NCBI RefSeq assembly: GCF_000516985.1
Contig: NW_006917096.1
Span: forward strand, 1,411,606-1,475,605
Reading direction: 5' to 3'
DNA length: 64,000 nt
Source of the DNA: Pestalotiopsis fici W106-1
Taxonomy: Eukaryota; Ascomycota; Sordariomycetes; Amphisphaeriales; Sporocadaceae
The position numbers and the translations under genes were made by a program. Below the pieces are notes generated by a model. That model was not told where the DNA came from. It made no database searches and saw nothing but the letters and a program-made list of their open reading frames with translations. Each line of letters opens with the position of its first letter. Positions within the stretch are counted from its first letter, which is position 1. Below are positions 57,401 to 64,000 of the stretch, in pieces.

Positions 57401-59228
57401 CAGGAAGGAAGGGCAAAAGTCAAAAAGACAATTGACCAATGATGGAAAAGAGGTTGGTGGTGATGGTCAAGTCCAAGTTCGACTTCACCTTGGGCAAGAA
57501 GTCTTCTTATACCGTTGGGGTGACGTGGGAACAATCGAGTTCGTGCAGGGAAGGCACACAAGAGCGGCTGACCGACTTTGTGGATTGTCCCTATTGTGAA
57601 TAGTCTAGGGGTTGATTGATTGTTGCAATGGGAATAATTCAGGGATCATGGACCTCTCCTGAGAAGAGTAGGATGCAGATGAGAGAGAGGCCTTCCGATT
57701 CGTTCTAGGGCACTGTAACTTTACTGTGATTGTTGTGTATGTGCTGATAGTCCACTTGGGCCTTGTTGGAGCATCGCAATGATTGTAGTTGAAATACAAT
57801 CTCATGATTTGGCGTACCTTCCACAATTTTCATTCCGCTTTTAGCAAATTCAAGCAGTTCAAACTTTGAGCCCGCATTGAATCCCGACCAAATATCTGGA
57901 CGTGATGCCGCCACGGGGAAAGATATTCTGTATTGCGAATGAAAATGTGAGGTGTTCGACAGCTCGGCGAATGGAATCTTGAATTTTCTGCAGTAGCAGA
58001 GGAAAAGGGAAAAGCATGAGACGAAAGTATTGACCCGAAAAGTATCCGACGAATTCTCTCATCCATGCCCTGATTCCAGGTATCGGACAAAGATCATACA
58101 TAGTGAGATGGGTCTGGTGATATGGTCTGTGCGCAAATGCTATACTCAGACCTCTCTTTCGACGGCGCAACAAACCAGTAGGATAGGTTGCTCGCAGAGG
58201 GGGAACAAACGACCAATTCGCAAAGAAAAGAAAACCAAGTAATGCATTAGCAAATCGGGACTTACGCGTTGGTTGAGCGGTGGCTGGTAGGATCCTGGCG
58301 AAGCGCTTCTTCCTTTTCGTCCTCGTCGCTGTTTCTCCGGGTTCCTGGTACTGACCGAGAAGGCAGGTGATCGTCAAAGGCAAATGGGCGCGATTGAGAG
58401 GGCATGATGCCTGATTGGGGCGATTGTAACTGAGAACCCGATCTTGCGGATCGATTGAACAGGCCCGGGGGAGATGTCAAGCTTGAAAGTGAATATCGAT
58501 TCGGCCTCGAGAACATGGTCGGGAAACCATTCGACGACTCTCGATACTCGGGCGGCGTTGTGGGCTCAGACTGATGACCTGTCAAACCAAACAAGTTGTT
58601 CTTGGTCAGGTCTATTTCCATCTGCCGCAACTCGGCCTCGTCCTGACGCTGCTGAAGCTCGAATTTCCTCATCTCGGCCTCGAAGCGCCGTTTCTGCTCC
58701 AGAAGAGTCTCGTACTCCTGCTTCTTCTTGTTCAACTGCAGACAATGTCAGCCATTATTTCCAACATGAACAATTCCATGGCGCATGTGCAACACAATAG
58801 CTCGCCTTGCTCACCGAGCCAAGCGTAGACTGAGCAGAAGACTGCAAAGTATGGCTTACCAATTGGGCTTTATATTCGGTCTGGAAAGAGTATGAACTAG
58901 TCAGCGGCAAATTCTAGGAATGCAAGTCGACGAGTGGGAATTCCGAGACATGGTTGGAAACTCGATCCACCTGCGCAAAAGAGGGACATCCCAAGATTTT
59001 CTATGCACTCACAGCCGTGGTATACTCCTGAGGCTCGACAGGACGTTGAAGGGAGTTCAGCGTCGATAATGTTGGTACACGCCCCGAGTCGGTGGTGAAG
59101 CGACGAGGCAGGGTGGTCCGAAGGTCTGGTTGGGGCATTCGGTTGCCATTTCTTGGTGGTGAGACAAGCGAGTTCATCGGCGCGTCGGTTACAGGCGACT
59201 GCTGCGCACGGTATTGAAAGTTATCCAT
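54446..59228 (-). CDS. Pumilio-family RNA-binding protein, Puf4-like
   Basis: A cytoplasmic translational repressor that binds UGUA-containing 3' UTRs. Seven exons give 1020 aa: 59228-59013, 58880-58860, 58841-58815, 58735-58266, 57203-57023, 56650-55768, 55710-54446. Two exons are very short (21 and 27 nt). The N-terminal half is disordered with one coiled coil (LNKKKQEYETLLEQKRRFEA). The eight Puf repeats cover about residues 605-945, seen as QHGCRYLQKQL, PFGNYLCQKLLEYC, QHGTRALQKMIE, LNGNHVIQKCL, RHGCCVLQRCIDHA, PFGNYVVQYIID, KFSSNVMEKCL and YGNYVVQTALEHA. A Gly/Asn/Gln-rich tail follows. Repeat sequences look closest to Puf4. Intron 4 is 1062 bp and may hold an internal promoter; exon 5 carries an in-frame Met (residue 251). 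Intron 6 (57 bp) is in frame. Confidence 0.9.
57506..57511 (-). promoter_or_regulatory. Possible internal TATA element in PUF intron 4
   Basis: TATAAG on the minus strand, 303 bases upstream of exon 5, followed by a CT-rich run of 250 bases that looks like a fungal leader. It could drive a shorter PUF transcript starting at Met-251. Confidence 0.3.
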
Positions 59229-62200
59229 TTTCCCCTACTCTTACTGTTGTTACAACACCGACAAAGCTTTCGTACAGAAGAGGTTGTCGCTGTTTCTATA
59301 GGACTATACGGAAACGAAAATCTGGTCAGCGGGGGGCTGTTGCACACCAAGGAGATAGCAGCGCAAGAGGTGAGAGCAGGTTTTCGTGTCTGGCGACGAT
59401 CGGTTCGCATCAAGGTACGGCGGGGTCGCAAAGCGGGCAGAATTACAGCCTGTAACACCGTCGTGTCGCCCGCCTCCGAATGTCAGGCTCGACAAGTATA
59501 TGGATAGCGGTGATTTCGCGCGCGGATCGATTGACTCCCGACAACCTTTCTTTTCCCCAGGAGGGGGGTTTGCCTCTCACACTCTCTCTTTCTATCGCCT
59601 CTCTTTTGGGGGGTAGATGTTTGGGACGAGCGGGTTAAGAGGACAGGAAATGCTCACCTTGTGGAGGAAGCAAGTAGTAGCACAATATGCTGCCCTGGAG
59701 AGCCAGGAAGCGGCAGCACACGACGGAATTGCAATATCGCTACAAAAAAGAGTGTGGAGCGGAGAGCAAGACACAGAAAAAGAAGAAGATCAATTGATGC
59801 TTTGGGGTTTGAGGCAGAGGAGGTCGAGAGAGGCGGCGCCAGTTGGAGACCCCTGTCGGTTCTGGCAGTCCCAGTCAGTCCCAGTGTGTGTCCTCACTGC
59901 TGCGGGCTCTCGTCTTGTGCGTTGCGTTGCGTCTGTCCACTCTAGATGTAGTGGTGGTGGCCTGGGGGTGTGGGCAAGATGGGCGATAGAGGTCAGTAGC
60001 GCTGGCGCTGAGGCGGCGTGCGTGCTGCCGTGCGTGCATTGATTTTAGCAGAGGCTGGTTTCTTCCGTTCTCCTTGTAGGCCGACCTTGTAACTGGTCCC
60101 TGCACATACATATAGTAGCCCCGGTCGAGCATCGGCCGCTACCACGAGCAGAGGGGACGCACTGGCCGATCCTTTTTTACTGGGCTGGTCAGAACGACGA
60201 GTTGATTGTTGCCACGAGCACGAGTAGTGATAAGCAGTAGGTACAGATGTGCCAGACCTAGTATTGACAACGGAAGCGCAAAAACTTAGACGCCTGTGGA
60301 TCTGCCTGACGTATATTCAAATCTCAAAGGAAAAAGTTTGCCCTCTGGCAGGCGGTTTCAGCAGACACAAACCTATAAATTGTACTAGGTACATCTACTC
60401 CCGGATCTGGCGCTACCAAAGTCTATTGGCCGCCTCGCTCTGCTGCTCCCGAAAGGCAGGACACACTTGGTAGCCCGTCCACAGAAGAATTGGTGGTTCA
60501 GGTCGGGCGAGGCACACACTTTGAGGAAAGACAGGTACTTGCCGCATGTTAATAACTTAGAGGTAGCCTCTGTGAACGGCTTGTCACTTCAACCTTACTC
60601 TAAAAGGTGAACCGATCCAGGGGACCGCGGGTGCCTGTTGTTTCCTGAGATGGATACCGCAAATTCGGTTTCCTGGGATACATGTCCTTGATCAATGGCT
60701 TCGTGTGGTACATGTTGCTCTTCTCACCTAATTCCTCCCACCTTGCTCAGATACGCCAGCATCCTCCTTGCTCTATCCGGCCAGTCTCGCATTCACTCGG
60801 TCATATTTCAGAGAATCTCCTCCATCTTGGTTGATGCCGGCCCGCTAGACTGGTACGTATACTACATACCTGATTCAGATTCGTCCGTCTTTCGCTTCAG
60901 GCTCTCTACGGTGACTCCACATTGTACGATACGCCGGCTCAAAAAGCCAGCCCCTCCAAAAGAAAAGAAGAAGAAGAAGAAAATATATGCCACGAGGGAC
61001 CTAAGGGGGGCGGTGAGGACGATGCCTGACTGGGAAACTCTGGCAGCAGCCGAGCGCCTTGGCCGAATAGCGGACCGGGTTCCCAGAAACACTCATATAC
61101 ATCGTGGTAGAAGTGCGGGGGAACCTTGACCAACACGCAGCGGACGATTGAAATAACCCAACAACGGTTTTTTTTCCCCTCCCTCCCCTCTGCATCTTAT
61201 GTCCGCTCGGCCAGAAATCTGATACATCAAAGCCAGGCATCCCAACGAAATGCATATTGCGTGTCATTTCGGCGTCTGCGTATCCTCTTGCAGCACTTGT
61301 GCAGGACTGGCTCAGATAGGCTGCCGACATACACTGAGACTCACCCGTCCGCCACAGCTTCGTTGCATAGCTAGTGCTGTATAACACGCCATTATACCTT
61401 CAACACGCTTGATTTTCATGTTCGATCTATGCAGTCCAACCCACATGCAATGGATACTTGAATGAGAAAGACTATGTATGCGAGAGAAATATTCTTGCAG
61501 TAGGACACAAGAAGCCAAATTAGTTGGCCTCGGGCACAAAAAGGTCGGGTGTGAGTCAGTATCTGTTCCTTAACATTCATATCATAACAACCCCACGCAT
61601 GTCTGTAGCGCAGCCGGCTGCGGCCATCCCGGGCAAGGCCCAAGGGGCCCATCAAGATACATAAGTTCCGATCGTAGCTGATCAACGAGCTGGGGTTGGA
61701 ACTCCGCCTGTTCGGCATCCATGGTGCCACTTGATAGATTCCATCCGATGTCTTTTGCGGTATGACGCAACGTCATCAGTAAACACTGTAACTCCTCCAT
61801 CAAAGGCGTGCTACTTTCGCAATGCCGGGCGGCTATGGAGGCTATGATTGTGTATACTACTCGCTATCTATTTAATGGGAAAGCGGCGCCGCCGGGACAT
61901 CGATCGATTCTAAGGCAGAACGGGCTCAGCGGGGCACTTGCTACCCGTAGTGTACTGCTTCGTTGGGCTAGGTGATTAGTGCAATAACTTCATGGTCACG
62001 CACGCATGATGTTCTGCATACTACATTGCTACATACACTGCGAAGGAGGCTGGGTGAGTTTGAGCTCAGGGCCCTTTGCCCTAAGCTGAGGGCTGTCAAT
62101 ACAGCCCAATCGATACGTTACCTCTAATTAGTAGCATTGAAACGACCAAGGTGAACACCAGGCTAGCGCGGCTTCTTGACCTTGGATGTTTTTGCTGGCA

Positions 62201-63588
62201 TAACCGCCTGCTAACACGGAGTACCCCAGCATGAAGATCATCAATATATGACTTGAAGGTATTCGTAGTGGGAAGGATATCCTCTCCACGGGATATTGCA
62301 CGAGAGCAAGTCATTGAATGGAAACCAAAGCCTTGAATCCGACCAACTATATAACTCATAGTGATCATACTCGTTTCAAGTCTCCCGGAGACCAGTTGTG
62401 GCATGGTATTGTGGATCTGGCGGTTGGGTCAGTGTGTAACTTGGTAACTAGAATATGGATCATTGCCGTGACTCCACCAACCTAGTACCTGCAGTCGATG
62501 CGATGTGAGGAACAATGATGAATGCTACCTTAACCTAGGAGCTTTTTTCTGCATAATTGCGGTGGCAATACATACACACCTACATGACGAGAATCATCTA
62601 CGCTTAAAGCGCTGCTAGGACTGGGACATGTCTCTCTCACCGACTTTTAGCACGAATCAGAGTTGACGGTCAAAAGGGTGCACACCTTGTTCTGTAAAAG
62701 TACTTGCAGGTTTGGACTCCAAGCGGGTGTAGTTCCGCTGCATTCGAAACGAAGAATCATGTCTCAACTCGTCAAATAAGAGAGAGCAAAAGACAAAACA
62801 TGCAAGGTCTGGCAGCCTGGCAGGCCTGGCAACTGGCCCTCAACTGAGGCGAAACTCTGGAGGAAAGAATCTGCATTGTCCATATATATGATTTGCCAGT
62901 TGCTCTCAAAGTCATGCGGGGCAGGAATGCAAAAACCGTCGATTAGTACTAGGCAACTAGGAGAATCTTGACTAGAACAAGCGAGTCGTCGCTTGCATGC
63001 GCAACATCTTCGCACCTCCCAGGGCTAGACTGACTCGAAAATCAGAGCCCCAATATAGTGCGCCACCAACGTAAGGTCGATCAGGACCCTGAGAGGCATC
63101 TTGTTCTTGGCTCCGTCCGTTGCTATCCACTGTCAACTCCCCCACTTTGATAAAAAACCCCTCCTCGAATGCCCACTACAGCGTACCTAGTAGGTGGTAT
63201 TTCATGTACGGGGAAATGTGAGAACTTATAAGTTGTGGGAACTAACATGAGGGCATGACGACAAAGTGCATATCTAACCATGAAGGATTGCCTAGTCCAC
63301 AGAGTTCCCAGTTGAATTCGTCTTCCTTCCATGGTCTGAATGTACTCTATTCGTGGGTGAAGTGGCGGCGCGAATGCAGCTGCCCGCGTGGAAGAAGAGC
63401 CACTATTCACCATCTGCATGTTCAAGACTTGTGCGCATATCATGAATTGTTACTTTATAATTTTCGGTACAGGTAAGCAGAATGTCCTTGATATTATCCC
63501 GACACGAGTGTAGACTCGAAAGCATTAGGAGGGCACTATAAACATAATGGGAATATAATCAAAAAGAGAAGAAAATAAACAACCCCCC
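59229..63588. other. Gene-free 4.4 kb region upstream of PUF
   Basis: No gene could be supported. The part next to 59228 should be the PUF promoter and leader. No transposon or RNA signature was recognised further away. Confidence 0.5.
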
Positions 63589-63688
63589 NNNNNNNNNNNN
63601 NNNNNNNNNNNNNNNNNNNNNNNNNNNNNNNNNNNNNNNNNNNNNNNNNNNNNNNNNNNNNNNNNNNNNNNNNNNNNNNNNNNNNNNN
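63589..63688. other. Assembly gap (100 N)
   Basis: Exactly 100 unknown bases, a standard placeholder for a scaffold gap of unknown size. It is preceded by six C. Confidence 0.98.
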
Positions 63689-64000
63689 TTGGTACCAGTT
63701 GTTCAGGCCACTGCCAGGTGGGTCAGGGATGGCACAGAGCCCAAGTTTGACCCAATCAATGTTAAGGCGCTTTGGCTTACCTATGGCTAATCCACCGTTT
63801 GCCATATGCCTGGCGCTGAGCTACTGCTGGAAGCACAACACCCATGGATTTCCAGTCACTACATTGTAGGAATTCGATTATTAGTACATCAATCATCACC
63901 TCGAATCGCCTTCAGCTTCGCAAAGGTAAGTGGCATAATTTATTACTTTGCTATTTAAATCTATGTTGAAAATACAATTACCTCAATCAAGACATTTTGC
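63689..64000. other. Sequence beyond the gap
   Basis: Only 312 bases; no gene recognised. Distance from the left side is unknown because of the gap. Confidence 0.7.

Noticed and set aside
1..64000. CRISPR arrays, bacterial operons, integrated viruses and transposases
   Set aside because: No regular repeat-spacer array, ribosome-binding sites, viral or transposase motifs were seen; the sequence is eukaryotic.
1..64000. 5S rRNA or spliceosomal snRNA genes
   Set aside because: No matching internal control regions or conserved cores were found apart from tRNA-Asp.

Overview
The window is nuclear DNA of a filamentous ascomycete, most likely a Sordariomycete of the order Hypocreales. Protein genes are split by short introns (mostly 50-110 bp) with GTAAGT/GTATGT-type donors, internal CTAAC branch points and CAG/TAG acceptors. 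The gene set is typical of filamentous ascomycetes: a urease accessory GTPase, a Zn2Cys6 regulator, a DUF3176 membrane protein and an intron-bearing tRNA-Asp. Genus and species cannot be told from the sequence alone. One run of 100 N (63589-63688) marks a scaffold gap.

Layout. 1-6 kb: 3' end of ribosomal protein eS10, a nine-exon zinc polyol (D-arabinitol-type) dehydrogenase and a C-factor-like short-chain dehydrogenase. 6-13 kb: an unknown Cys-motif protein, then the divergent pair UTP7/TSR1, two factors of small ribosomal subunit assembly that share a 400 bp promoter. 12.7-20.5 kb: a large stretch without a credible gene, upstream of a PSP1-domain protein (20.5-23.3 kb). 25.5-32 kb: a metallo-beta-lactamase-fold hydrolase, mitochondrial NFU1, a HIT zinc-finger protein (Hit1/ZNHIT3 type) and an unknown low-complexity protein. 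32-41 kb: mostly intergenic, holding tRNA-Asp(GUC), ureG and the frameshifted remnant of a fungal protein family. 41-47 kb: DUF3176 membrane protein, a ToxD-like reductase and a Zn2Cys6 transcription factor, which may form a small regulatory neighbourhood. 48-50 kb: two tandem unknown genes; the first carries paired PP1-docking motifs. 50.5-51.5 kb: ribosomal protein eL15, with a possible box C/D snoRNA in its first intron. 54.4-59.2 kb: a seven-exon Pumilio/Puf4-like RNA-binding protein with a 1.06 kb intron that looks like an internal promoter. 59.2-64 kb: no recognisable gene.

The commonest theme is ribosome production and RNA control: eS10, eL15, UTP7, TSR1, the HIT finger (box C/D snoRNP assembly), the candidate snoRNA and the PUF protein. 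There is no transposon, CRISPR array or secondary-metabolite core enzyme. The best leads for new biology are the eL15 intronic snoRNA candidate, the PUF internal promoter, the SILK/RVxF protein and the structured repeat in front of the ToxD-like gene.
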